From: an uncultured Lachnospiraceae bacterium
GTDB taxonomy: Bacteria > Bacillota > Clostridia > Lachnospirales > Lachnospiraceae
Assembly (NCBI GenBank): GCA_905234245.1
Contig: CAJOGN010000018.1
Span: 1-55,778 of the forward strand
DNA: 55,778 nucleotides
Reading direction: 5' to 3'
In this document: positions 34,531 through 44,733 of the stretch, one piece after another
Layout: each line of letters begins with the position of its first letter
Numbering within the stretch: position 1 is the first letter of the stretch
Position numbers and translations under genes: made by a program
The notes under the pieces: generated by a model
Database searches by the model: none
What the model saw: the letters and a program-made list of their open reading frames with translations, nothing else
What the model was told of the DNA's origin: nothing

Positions 34531-36279
34531 ATGAATGAAAACAGCTATGCAGTAAGCGATTTTCGTACAGATAACGAATTCAAATTCGACGGTGATTTGA
34601 CTAAAAGAAAACTAAAGCAGTATTTTCCGGCTATGCTAATGACTAATCTTTCTACATTACTTCTAATTACAGTAGATGGTTTGGTTGTAGGTAATTTTTG
34701 TGGAAGCAATGCCTTATCATCTGTTAACATTTTCCAACCAGCCACAGTTGCTATAGGAATAATCTCAATGGTGATATCAGCTGGAGCATCTGCAAGACTA
34801 TCCCAGGGAATGGGACAGATTGATATTAAGGGACTATATAAGACTCGAAGTACTCTTAGAGTTGTTATGATACTTACAGCTATTTTTATATCTCTTGCTC
34901 AGATTCCACTTGTATATTTAATCATATCCTCTTATCATTTGTCGCCAGATATGAACTCCCTTGTGTGGAGCTATGCAATTGGTATTATGATTTCTTCGCC
35001 CTTTGGACTAATATCCTCCATAGGTGTATTGCAGCTTCAGATTATAGGCAAGATGAAGGTTTTAATGGGCTTGGCAGCATTAGAGGGAGCTGTTAATCTA
35101 CTGTTGGATTTGCTCTTTGTAGGACCGCTTAATTTGGGAGTTGCTGGTGCAGGATATGGTACGGCAGCTGCTAATGTTGTTAGATGTACTACAACCTTGG
35201 TTTATCTCATATGGAAGACGGATTTGTTCAAGACAGGAGGAGAGAAGCCATCCCTTAGAGAGGCAAAGGAGATTCTTGTATTAGGATTGCCTGATTCTGC
35301 TAATCAGGCCATGATGGCTCTTCAGAACTACGTAATTGTGGCAGTGTTACTGATGGCCTTTGGAGAAAGTGGCGGTACAATCAAGGGAGTCTGTGGATTT
35401 GCATTTAGCATAGCCAATGCGTTAGTTGGCGGGATAGCAGGATCTGTACGACCGCTGTGTGGACTCTTTAGCGGCGCAGAGAATTTCAAGGGACTTAGAG
35501 TTCTTATGAGACAGGGAATAGGTGCAGCCACATTTATATCCATATTATTCATGGTTGCAATTGAATTCTTCCCTGAATTGTTATACAGCTTAAATGGTGT
35601 AAAGGACATTCCAGCTGGTGGAATAGCTTCCCTTAGAATATATGCAATATATTTTATTTTCCTTGGAACTAATGAGCTGTTGAGATTGTATTTTACAAAT
35701 AGAAAGATATACAAGTTCTCTACTGCTTTAACTATTATAGGAAATGCTACATTGCCACTGTTTGCATTTATATTTGCCCAATTATTTGCACCAGAGTGGG
35801 TATGGTTTTCGTATTTTGTAACTCACGCAATCATATTTGTAGCTAACCTTATTCGCTATTTCATTGAGCTTAGCAGAGATAAGAAGAAGCGTGACGATAA
35901 TGAGAAGGACATCTACCTTACAGTAAATCCTGCTGAAGCGGTAGAATGTTCAAGACAGATTAGAAGCTATGCCAAGGAGCAGGGAATTAACAGTAAGCAT
36001 GCCTTCAGAGCGGCGCTATGTGTTGAAGAGATGGCAGCCTATGCTGAGAAGACTCACGACTCTAAAGAGGTTGACATTCAGGTTATGATTCGCTTTATGA
36101 AGGATAATGCTATTCTAATGATAATTGACGATGGTAAATGTATTTATTTGAATAACGAGGAAGCTAACCAGAAGATTGTCACATCTAATTATGGTTTGCT
36201 TAAGAAGCTGTCTAAATCAGTGGAATATCAATATGTGTTGGATATGAATTATACTGTTTGTAGATATGGAATGGGCTAA
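34531..36279 (+). CDS. MATE-family transporter fused to a degenerate RsbW-like ATPase domain
   Basis: Residues 1-450 are a 12-helix MATE efflux transporter (for example MLMTNLSTLLLITVDGLVVG). Residues 460-582 resemble the HATPase_c_2 domain of anti-sigma kinases RsbW/SpoIIAB. In the N-box, catalytic Glu500 is kept (VEEMAAYAEKTH), but the Mg2+-binding Asn of the ExxxN motif is Tyr504. The D-x-G box reads IIDDGK. The domain may bind a partner without kinase activity. A 174-bp AT-rich gap separates it from the divergent phosphatase gene. Confidence 0.9.
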   Translation: MNENSYAVSDFRTDNEFKFDGDLTKRKLKQYFPAMLMTNLSTLLLITVDGLVVGNFCGSNALSSVNIFQPATVAIGIISMVISAGASARLSQGMGQIDIKGLYKTRSTLRVVMILTAIFISLAQIPLVYLIISSYHLSPDMNSLVWSYAIGIMISSPFGLISSIGVLQLQIIGKMKVLMGLAALEGAVNLLLDLLFVGPLNLGVAGAGYGTAAANVVRCTTTLVYLIWKTDLFKTGGEKPSLREAKEILVLGLPDSANQAMMALQNYVIVAVLLMAFGESGGTIKGVCGFAFSIANALVGGIAGSVRPLCGLFSGAENFKGLRVLMRQGIGAATFISILFMVAIEFFPELLYSLNGVKDIPAGGIASLRIYAIYFIFLGTNELLRLYFTNRKIYKFSTALTIIGNATLPLFAFIFAQLFAPEWVWFSYFVTHAIIFVANLIRYFIELSRDKKKRDDNEKDIYLTVNPAEAVECSRQIRSYAKEQGINSKHAFRAALCVEEMAAYAEKTHDSKEVDIQVMIRFMKDNAILMIIDDGKCIYLNNEEANQKIVTSNYGLLKKLSKSVEYQYVLDMNYTVCRYGMG

Positions 36280-36297
36280 AGGGATTGGAGACGTAAT

Positions 36298-37014
36298 ATG
36301 TTTTTAGCTAATGCATACAAGGGTATCAAAATAATAATTGTTGGAGAGATAATCAGGGCTATAAGATCGATTTTATTCAACCTTCTATCTATGCTGATAA
36401 GCTTATTTGGAGATGGTTCTGGTGATTTTGAAATAGCGGATTATGCAATAGTTAGCCTGCTTTCCAGGTTCGGAGAGGAACTCTATAACGCAGTATCCAT
36501 TGTAAGCTGGATAATTGTTTTGATTGGTGCCATAATAGCCAGCAAAGATGAGAAGAAATTCAAAGAAGCAGCTATAATTGTTGTTATTTCAGTGATTAGT
36601 ACATTAGTGCCTGTGTTTATTGATGTTCAGGCAGAAATGGTAGTTACAATTGTCGCTGGATTATTTGATTTGTGGGCTATTATTGCGGTGATACAAGGAT
36701 GTATCAATGTTGCTGATAAGTATGAAGATTACAAGACATCTGACAGAGGCATATTTACATTAAAGTTTGGCATTGCAATATATACAGTAGTAATCCTTAT
36801 GGGATTAACATTTAGCTTCTTCACTGCAAGATCATCCCTTGTATTAATAGGAGTTATTGTAGTGTCCATAAGCGAGATTGCAGAGATTGCCATGTACCTT
36901 ATATACATCAACTACTTAATCAAGGTTAAGAAGATGATGAAGACACAAGGATTAGAAAAACAACAACGCTTTGAGCATCTAAGTCAGGCGTCTAAACAAT
37001 TACAGGAACAATAG
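36298..37014 (+). CDS. Multi-pass membrane protein of unknown function
   Basis: A 238-residue protein with about five or six hydrophobic segments and a hydrophilic, Gln-rich C-terminus (KQQRFEHLSQASKQLQEQ). It starts 18 nt after the MATE-RsbW gene and is likely co-transcribed with it. No family was recognised. Its 3' end overlaps the convergent feoB gene by 15 nt. Confidence 0.8.
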   Translation: MFLANAYKGIKIIIVGEIIRAIRSILFNLLSMLISLFGDGSGDFEIADYAIVSLLSRFGEELYNAVSIVSWIIVLIGAIIASKDEKKFKEAAIIVVISVISTLVPVFIDVQAEMVVTIVAGLFDLWAIIAVIQGCINVADKYEDYKTSDRGIFTLKFGIAIYTVVILMGLTFSFFTARSSLVLIGVIVVSISEIAEIAMYLIYINYLIKVKKMMKTQGLEKQQRFEHLSQASKQLQEQ

Positions 37015-39393
37015 AATTGTCTGGTAAACTAACACGCCGAATATCCAGGCAATAACGCACTGGCCAAGGGCTACTCCAAGCGCCCACAGTCTTCCTAACT
37101 CCCTTCTTATTGCAGCAATTGCAGCCACACAAGGAGTGTATAGGAGACAGAATATTAGAAGAGCTGAGCCGCTGGCAACACCGATTGTAGCGGCAATGGC
37201 ATTTCCTGGCCCGAATAATACGGTAAATGTTGATACAACACTTTCCTTTGCCAAGAAGCCTGACACAAGAGAAGTAATAATTCTATAATCTGCGCATCCC
37301 ATTGGGGCGAATATTGGTGATATTACATTTGCAATTACAGCAAGTATGCTTTCGCTGTCATCTGCTACAAGGTTAAAATGTATATCGAAGCTTTGAAGTA
37401 CCCATACAATAATTGTTCCAATAAGTATTACTGTAAATGCTCTCTGAAGGAAATCCTTTGCCTTATCCCATAGCAAATGTCCCACATTCTTAAGACCTGG
37501 AAGTCTGTAATTAGGAAGCTCCATAACGAATGGAACAGCACTTCCCTTGAAGGCGAATTTGTTAGAAATTTTAGCAACAAGAATTCCAATTAGTATTCCA
37601 ATAAAATATACTCCCACCATAATAAGACCTGAGAATTCAGGGAAAAATGCGTCAGCTAAAAAGCCATATATAGGAAGCTTGGCTGAACAGCTCATAAATG
37701 GTGTCAGCATAATTGTCATCTTACGGTCACGTTCTGAAGACAGGGTTCTGCTTGACATAACAGCAGGAACAGTACATCCAAAGCCTATAAGCATTGGCAC
37801 AATACTTTTTCCTGAGAGCCCGATTCTTCTAAGAAGCTTATCCATAACAAATGCTATTCTTGCCATATATCCTGAGTCTTCAAGAAGTGACAGGAAGAAG
37901 AATAGTACAACTATTATAGGAACGAAGCTGACAACAGAGCCTACTCCAGCGAATATTCCTTTTGTAATTAGTGCGTGAAGGGCTTCGTTAACATTCATTG
38001 ATGTTAAGAGAGAGTCTACAACATCTGTTAAGTACAATATCCCCATCTCTAATAAGTTCTGCAGGAATGCTCCTATTACGTTAAATGTTAAGAAGAATAT
38101 GGCAGCCATTACAAGAATAAAGCATGGTATTGCAGTATATTTTCCAGTAAGAATCCTGTCGATTTTTCTACTCTTAATATGCTCCTTGCTTTCCTTAGGC
38201 TTTACAACAGTATCCTTGCATAATTTCTGTATAAAGCTAAAGCGCATATCTGCAATGGCAGCAGAGCGGTCTAATCCACTTTCTTCTTCTAACTGAAGGA
38301 TTAAGTGCTCGATTGTTTCAAGCTCATTTTCAGACAGATTAAGAGACTTAAGAACAATCTCATCACCCTCAATAATCTTGCTTGCTGCAAATCTTATAGG
38401 AATGTTAGCCTTCTCTGCGTGATCTTCAATTGTATGCATGATTGAGTGGATACACCTGTGAACAGCGCCGCCCTTGTCGTTCTTATCACAAAAGTCAGTT
38501 ATGAGAGGCTTCTCCTGATATTTTGCCACATGATATGCATGGTCAATTAATTCATCAATACCTTCGTTCTTAAGGGCACTAATTGGAACAACTGGTATTC
38601 CAAGGGCATGCTCCATCTCGTTGACACGAATGGAACCGCCGTTGCCTCTTACCTCATCAATCATATTAAGGGCAAGCACCATAGGTATATCAAGTTCCAT
38701 AAGCTGCATTGTAAGATACAGATTACGCTCTATGTTGCTTGCGTCTACAATATTAATAATTCCCATAGGATGTTCTTCTAATATGAACTGCCTTGAGACT
38801 AATTCTTCGTTGGAATATGGCGACAGGGAATAGATTCCTGGAAGGTCAGTAACATCAGTATTCTCGTGACCTCTTATGACTCCTGATTTCTTGTCTACTG
38901 TAACGCCTGGGAAGTTACCAACATGCTGGTTAGAGCCTGTTAACTGGTTGAATAGGGTAGTCTTGCCAGCGTTCTGATTTCCTGCCAGGGCAAATGTTAA
39001 TGTTACATCATCTGCAACAGGATGCTCCGTTGACTTGTCGTGATGAATACCTCCTTCACCAAGGCCAGGGTGCTCCTCTTCAGGATGATATCCCTTGAGA
39101 GGGTGAGAGTTCTCTTCAAGTATCTTTTCCACAGCATTATCTGACTCAACTGTTATGTCATGAGGCGATAAAGGCTCAGTAATTTCTATATTCTCAGCAT
39201 CAGACAGACGAAGGGTTAATTCGTAGCCATGTATTCTAAGCTCCATAGGGTCTCCAAGAGGAGCTAACTTAGTGAGAGTTACACTAGCACCCGGTATAAG
39301 CCCCATATCTAAGAAATGCTGCCTTAATACTCCCTTACCATTTACAGTTTTAATAATTGCGGATTCTCCGCTTTTTAGCTCATTTAAAGTCAT
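37000..39393 (-). CDS. feoB: FeoA-FeoB fusion, ferrous iron transporter
   Basis: A 797-residue Fe2+ importer. Residues 1-75 form a FeoA (SH3-like) domain, normally a separate protein. Residues 132-300 carry the G-protein domain (G1 GNQNAGKTT, G3 DLPGIYS, G4 NMIDE). The membrane part has paired gate helices with conserved Cys (GFGCTVPAVMSSR, CLLYTPCVAAI). A linker at 97-124 holds six His and several Glu. Ribosome site AAAGGGA. A minus-strand promoter lies at 39432-39461. No Fur box was confirmed. Confidence 0.97.
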   Translation of the reverse strand: MTLNELKSGESAIIKTVNGKGVLRQHFLDMGLIPGASVTLTKLAPLGDPMELRIHGYELTLRLSDAENIEITEPLSPHDITVESDNAVEKILEENSHPLKGYHPEEEHPGLGEGGIHHDKSTEHPVADDVTLTFALAGNQNAGKTTLFNQLTGSNQHVGNFPGVTVDKKSGVIRGHENTDVTDLPGIYSLSPYSNEELVSRQFILEEHPMGIINIVDASNIERNLYLTMQLMELDIPMVLALNMIDEVRGNGGSIRVNEMEHALGIPVVPISALKNEGIDELIDHAYHVAKYQEKPLITDFCDKNDKGGAVHRCIHSIMHTIEDHAEKANIPIRFAASKIIEGDEIVLKSLNLSENELETIEHLILQLEEESGLDRSAAIADMRFSFIQKLCKDTVVKPKESKEHIKSRKIDRILTGKYTAIPCFILVMAAIFFLTFNVIGAFLQNLLEMGILYLTDVVDSLLTSMNVNEALHALITKGIFAGVGSVVSFVPIIVVLFFFLSLLEDSGYMARIAFVMDKLLRRIGLSGKSIVPMLIGFGCTVPAVMSSRTLSSERDRKMTIMLTPFMSCSAKLPIYGFLADAFFPEFSGLIMVGVYFIGILIGILVAKISNKFAFKGSAVPFVMELPNYRLPGLKNVGHLLWDKAKDFLQRAFTVILIGTIIVWVLQSFDIHFNLVADDSESILAVIANVISPIFAPMGCADYRIITSLVSGFLAKESVVSTFTVLFGPGNAIAATIGVASGSALLIFCLLYTPCVAAIAAIRRELGRLWALGVALGQCVIAWIFGVLVYQTILLFL

Positions 39394-39431
39394 ATAATAA
39401 TATCCCTTTTTCTCTTAATATTTCGTATAAG

Positions 39432-39461
39432 AATATATCATTAAAAACTTAGTGTTGTCAA
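39432..39461 (-). promoter_or_regulatory. Promoter of feoB
   Basis: On the minus strand, a perfect TTGACA (39461-39456), 18-nt spacer and TATATT (39437-39432). It is about 40 nt upstream of the feoB start codon. The rest of the 238-bp divergent gap is AT-rich with no clear second promoter for the plus-strand symporter gene. Confidence 0.6.
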
Positions 39462-39631
39462 AGCGCTTAAGTGTGTATTTATACCCGCATCTATTGTTTA
39501 TAAGACTAATCCACAAAAAATGTGAAATTTCGTTAATAATAACAATGTATTTGTGGTAAAATGTCCTTTGTGTTATGAAATGTATTTTATATAATACATT
39601 AAATTAATTAGTTATGGAGGCGATATAAGTT

Positions 39632-41227
39632 ATGGAACAGAAGGGTAGATGGAATAGCCGATTAACATTTATCTTAGCAGCAGTAGGTTCGGCTGTTGGT
39701 CTTGGAAATGCGTGGAGATTCCCGGGACTTATGGCAGCTCACGGAGGCGGAGCATTCCTCTTTGCATATCTTATTGCGTTAGTTGTTATGGGTATTCCAC
39801 TTCTAATGATGGAAATTGCAATTGGACGAAAGGTTCACGGTGGTGCTCTTAGAGGTCTTGCATCTCTAAATAAGGTGAACAAGCCAGTAGCGTGGGCTGC
39901 AACAGCTAATGCCTTCCTTATTGTTACTTACTATGCTATCGTATTTGCATGGGTGCTTCTTATGGCAGGTAACAGCTTTAGATTTGCTGATATGACAGGT
40001 GATACTCAGGCTGCAAGTAACTTGTTCTTTGAACTGATAGAGACAACTGGAGATACAACAGGCTGGAGCCAGTGGCCACTAATGGTTATTATATTCGGTG
40101 TTGTTGCATGGGCATTGATTTATTTCTGTATCAGAGATGGTGCCAACTCAGTTGGTAAGGTTGTAAAATATACAGTATTTGTTCCAATCATTCTTATGAT
40201 TATTATGGCTATTAAGGGATTTACAATGCCGAACACAGGGGCAGCAATGGCTAAGCTATTCATTCCTAACTGGAGTATGCTAGGCGATGCATCTCTATGG
40301 GTAGATGCTGTTGGACAGGTGTTCTATAGTCTGTCTGTTGTAATGGCTATTATGTTCGCTTATGGTTCTTATCTTGATGATAAGACTAATATTGCTGTTG
40401 ATTCTGTTATAATAGCATTATCAGATGTGTTCTGCTCAATACTTTCAAGTATTGTTATGTACACAACAATGGGTGGTGTAGGAATGCTTGATGATATGTC
40501 AACATCAGGTGTTGCAACAGCATTTAAGATATATCCACAGGCTATTGTGTCACTAACAGGTTCAGGTGTATTTAATGCCATATTCGGCTTCTTATTCTAT
40601 CTGTGTCTTGTAACGCTTGCTATTGATTCTGCCTTCTCAATTATTGAAGGTGTATCAGTAAGTCTTGCTACATATTTTGGATGGAAGCAGAAGAAGGTTA
40701 CAATTATAATAAGTATAGCTGCTGCATTAATATCATTGCTTTATATGAACGGAGCAGGTCTTGCAGTACTTGATATCGTAGATCACTACACTAACCAGAT
40801 TAATATGATTCTAATTGGTGTCCTGGAATGTGTGGCAGTTGCTTGGATGTTCGATTCTAAGAAGATACTTACAGAGGTTAACAAGAACACTGTCAAATTC
40901 AAAGCGCCTAAGTGGTGGTTTGTTACATCACTTAAGTTCGTTACACCAATTTTGCTTGGATTATTATTCATAATTAATATGTATGAGCTAATAATGACTG
41001 GCGGTGTATATGGAGCAGCTGATGGATATTCAGGATGGGCGAACCTTGTATTTGGCTGGGGCTTCAGCCTTCTTGTATTAGGCTCTGGACTCATTGCAGG
41101 AATTATCTTAAGACGTCATGACAAAAGAGTTGTAATTCCTTCATGGGATGAGTTAGATGAGATGACACAGGAAGAGAAGAACGCTCCTACACTTGTAAGC
41201 AGGTCTACAGGAGAACCTATAAAATAA
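39632..41227 (+). CDS. Sodium-dependent neurotransmitter:sodium symporter family transporter
   Basis: LeuT-fold secondary transporter of 531 residues with about 12 transmembrane helices, expected to import an amino acid or related solute with Na+. The TM1 signature GSAVGLGNAWRFPGLMAAHG is intact. Ribosome site GGAGGCG. The stop codon overlaps the next start codon by one base (TAATG), showing translational coupling. Substrate cannot be assigned. Confidence 0.96.
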   Translation: MEQKGRWNSRLTFILAAVGSAVGLGNAWRFPGLMAAHGGGAFLFAYLIALVVMGIPLLMMEIAIGRKVHGGALRGLASLNKVNKPVAWAATANAFLIVTYYAIVFAWVLLMAGNSFRFADMTGDTQAASNLFFELIETTGDTTGWSQWPLMVIIFGVVAWALIYFCIRDGANSVGKVVKYTVFVPIILMIIMAIKGFTMPNTGAAMAKLFIPNWSMLGDASLWVDAVGQVFYSLSVVMAIMFAYGSYLDDKTNIAVDSVIIALSDVFCSILSSIVMYTTMGGVGMLDDMSTSGVATAFKIYPQAIVSLTGSGVFNAIFGFLFYLCLVTLAIDSAFSIIEGVSVSLATYFGWKQKKVTIIISIAAALISLLYMNGAGLAVLDIVDHYTNQINMILIGVLECVAVAWMFDSKKILTEVNKNTVKFKAPKWWFVTSLKFVTPILLGLLFIINMYELIMTGGVYGAADGYSGWANLVFGWGFSLLVLGSGLIAGIILRRHDKRVVIPSWDELDEMTQEEKNAPTLVSRSTGEPIK

Positions 41228-41727
41228 TGGTATCGTACAACGTAATTGAAGTTAGAAAATGCATGAATGAATTGCTATTAAAAAATACATTCGACTTTTT
41301 TCTGCTTCAGGAAGCTACAATTAACACATTTGCATCATTTAATATTGATGGCCACAGACTAGATGATTTCTTCAGTGACGTTGAGTTAGATAAGATGGAT
41401 GAGAGAGATTCTCTTATGCCTTATGAACTGTTTCGTGACTTGTGTTACAATATTGTTAAAGGCAAGAAGGCACCTCTTAGCTTTCAGATTATATTCGCTC
41501 TGCCTTGTAATATTGTGGAGCAGATTGCCATGGCAAATGAGTTATCTGTAGCGGTAAGTGATATGCATCTTGTAGCTATATTTCGGTTTGTAGATGGCAA
41601 TCTTACAATTACAACAGGAACAAGTATGAAGGAATTCAGCTTAGATAAGAGCTTAGAACACGCCTTTGACAAATGGATGTTTGACTTTCTTAATTCTGTT
41701 GGAATTGTCTTTGATAAGATGTTATAA
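41227..41727 (+). CDS. DUF5721-like cytoplasmic protein
   Basis: A 166-residue soluble protein that resembles a family common in Lachnospiraceae (DUF5721). No catalytic motif or membrane segment is visible. It is coupled to the upstream symporter through a one-base overlap. The family assignment is from memory of its N-terminal pattern (LLLKNTFDFFLLQEATI) and should be treated as likely rather than certain. Confidence 0.75.
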   Translation: MVSYNVIEVRKCMNELLLKNTFDFFLLQEATINTFASFNIDGHRLDDFFSDVELDKMDERDSLMPYELFRDLCYNIVKGKKAPLSFQIIFALPCNIVEQIAMANELSVAVSDMHLVAIFRFVDGNLTITTGTSMKEFSLDKSLEHAFDKWMFDFLNSVGIVFDKML

Positions 41728-41812
41728 AACACTTGAATTTTGTATTGTTTTGTGTTAGCATTTTTCTTGCGTGAAAGCGTAGATTTTATTTATAATTTCG
41801 GAGGAAGTAAAG

Positions 41813-42016
41813 GTGAGCAAAGGTACAGTAAAATGGTTTAATAACCAGAAGGGCTATGGATTTATCTGTGATGAGGAAGGTAATGATATATTCGTACATT
41901 TCTCAGGTATCGTATCAGATGATGAGTACAAGACTCTTAAGGAAGGCGCCGAGGTAGAATATGAGGTGTCAGAGGGCGACAAGGGGCCACAAGCAATTAA
42001 CGTTAAGACAGTTTAA
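41813..42016 (+). CDS. Cold-shock-domain protein (CspA family)
   Basis: A 67-residue single-stranded nucleic-acid-binding OB-fold protein that melts RNA structure. RNP1 ([11 protein letters not shown]) and RNP2 (DIFVHFSGI) are present. GTG start with GGAGGA at 41800-41806. The leader upstream is T-rich. A strong terminator follows. Confidence 0.97.
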   Translation: MSKGTVKWFNNQKGYGFICDEEGNDIFVHFSGIVSDDEYKTLKEGAEVEYEVSEGDKGPQAINVKTV

Positions 42017-42077
42017 TTATTAGGGGTTAATTGTTATGAATGTACCTTATGTTATATAGTACAATGTGATACACTAT

Positions 42078-42106
42078 GGCGATATGTTAGGCATATCGCC
42101 TTTTTT
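42078..42106 (+). terminator. Terminator after the cold-shock gene
   Basis: Perfect 9-bp stem GGCGATATG/CATATCGCC (42078-42086, 42092-42100), 5-nt loop, then six T. Confidence 0.92.
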
Positions 42107-42120
42107 AGATTTATATAAGT

Positions 42121-42264
42121 CTCATATAGATACTGTAGTAAAGGAAAGATATTTTGAAATAACTAGCTCGCGATTTTCTTTATGAGCTTTGTCGTAAGGA
42201 GGGACCCACTTGTGGGAGGATGCCTTACGACCTGGCAGACTTTCTCATATAGACACTGTAGTAA
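42121..42264. repeat. Palindromic core element, copy 7, flanked by direct repeats
   Basis: The core GCGATTTTCTTTATGAGC lies at 42170-42187 and is followed at once by the family-A hairpin (42191-42199 with 42223-42231, inner CCCAC/GTGGG). Unlike the other copies, this one is flanked by a 21-nt direct repeat, CTCATATAGATACTGTAGTAA at 42121-42141 and 42244-42264, with one mismatch. An apparent reading frame across it is only repeat sequence. Confidence 0.8.
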
Positions 42265-42281
42265 GCATTATATTAGGTTAA

Positions 42282-42728
42282 ATGATGAAAGAAAAGATTG
42301 TTATTATATTAGACCGTACTATAACTGTAGTAACGGCGATAGCCTATATCGCTGTTTTGGTTATGTTTTTTATTGAGAATAAAGTAAGCTTTATAGAGGC
42401 GATATTAGTCCCTGGCATTTCCTTTGTGCTGGTTTCGGCTTTTCGCCATATATATAACGCACCAAGACCTTATGAAGTCACTGGAATCCCGCCTATGACA
42501 GGCAAAACCACTAAGGGTAAGAGCATGCCTTCTCGTCATACATTTTCCATATTCATAATAGCTATGACGGTATTCTATTATGATTACAGGCTGGGAATTC
42601 CTATGCTTGTATTCGGGGTGATATTAGCGGCACTTCGAGTTATTGAGAGGGTTCATTTTGTCAAAGATGTGGTTGTGGGCGCAATACTTGGAATAGGATT
42701 CGGGCTTATATACTATATGTTGCCATAA
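42282..42728 (+). CDS. PAP2-family membrane phosphatase
   Basis: A 148-residue membrane phosphatase with about four hydrophobic segments. The three PAP2 motifs are present in slightly altered form: RHIYNAPRP, PSRHTFSI (usually PSGH) and RVIERVHFVKDV. Likely acts on lipid phosphates, such as undecaprenyl pyrophosphate or phosphatidate. ATG 42282 or 42285 are equally possible. It ends in a terminator. Confidence 0.88.
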   Translation: MMKEKIVIILDRTITVVTAIAYIAVLVMFFIENKVSFIEAILVPGISFVLVSAFRHIYNAPRPYEVTGIPPMTGKTTKGKSMPSRHTFSIFIIAMTVFYYDYRLGIPMLVFGVILAALRVIERVHFVKDVVVGAILGIGFGLIYYMLP

Positions 42729-42750
42729 TTCACAAATAAAACACTAAAAT

Positions 42751-42785
42751 TAGCACTATTATCATTGATAATTAGTGCTATTTTT
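42751..42785 (+). terminator. Terminator after the PAP2 gene
   Basis: TAGCACT (42751-42757) pairs with AGTGCTA (42774-42780), extended by an inner ATTATCA/TGATAAT pairing, then five T. Confidence 0.8.
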
Positions 42786-42840
42786 GTTATCATAAATTAT
42801 TATAATTTGACGAGTAAAGCTTTATTTGAGGGGAGAAAAA

Positions 42841-43110
42841 GTGAAGTTAAGCGAAGGTGCTTGCAAGGTTATAGCTAAGTTAATATCTATTATTGGTGCT
42901 GGCTTGGCACTTTTTGTTGCAGGCTACATTTTCCTGATTAAACCGATTTATACCATATTTACAGGTTTTATGCAGGATACACTTACAAGTAAGGATTTGC
43001 TTATCAATATTGTATTAATATTCTTAGCAGCTACCGTTGGCGGTGGTATATGGATTGTGTTCGATATGATTGCAGGAATATTTAGAGATATGCATGGCAA
43101 AGAAGAATAG
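42841..43110 (+). CDS. Small membrane protein with two helices
   Basis: An 89-residue protein with two transmembrane segments (about residues 13-35 and 50-73) and no recognised family. GTG 42841 is chosen because GAGGGGAG precedes it at good spacing. It lies 46 nt ahead of guaB but has no evident link to purine synthesis. Confidence 0.7.
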   Translation: MKLSEGACKVIAKLISIIGAGLALFVAGYIFLIKPIYTIFTGFMQDTLTSKDLLINIVLIFLAATVGGGIWIVFDMIAGIFRDMHGKEE

Positions 43111-43141
43111 TATTTGCCTTTAAGTAATAATACATTTATAA

Positions 43142-44620
<1,479 letters not shown>

Positions 44621-44621
44621 C

Positions 44622-44691
44622 GCAGCATTTTGACATAGTCAAAGTGCTGCACGTCGAGCCCCTTTTCGCGAAGCGAAAACCAAAATGGGGC
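44622..44691. terminator. Two hairpins after guaB
   Basis: GCAGCATTTTGAC/GTCAAAGTGCTGC (44622-44634, 44638-44650; one G-T pair, 3-nt loop) is followed by GCCCCTTTTCGC/GCGAAAA...GGGGC (44658-44691). Neither has a clean T-run. The first likely marks the guaB mRNA end and the second looks like another intergenic repeat. Confidence 0.6.
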
Positions 44692-44733
44692 GAGACACCT
44701 TATAGGCGTTATAATGTATTAAAAAGGAGAACT

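Noticed and set aside
34546-34566. Core-like string AGCGATTTTCGTA inside the MATE gene start
   Set aside because: Only part of the core matches, it is in coding sequence and has no inverted arms; likely chance.
42182-42376. 64-codon plus-strand frame before the PAP2 gene
   Set aside because: It starts in the conserved core and family-A hairpin and runs out of frame into the PAP2 gene. A similar false frame arises from the reverse copy near 4573-4764.
44644-44733. N-terminal extension of HisA by 30 codons
   Set aside because: The extension is encoded by the intergenic hairpin, while ATG 44734 has a strong ribosome site and matches the start of the HIS6-type family.
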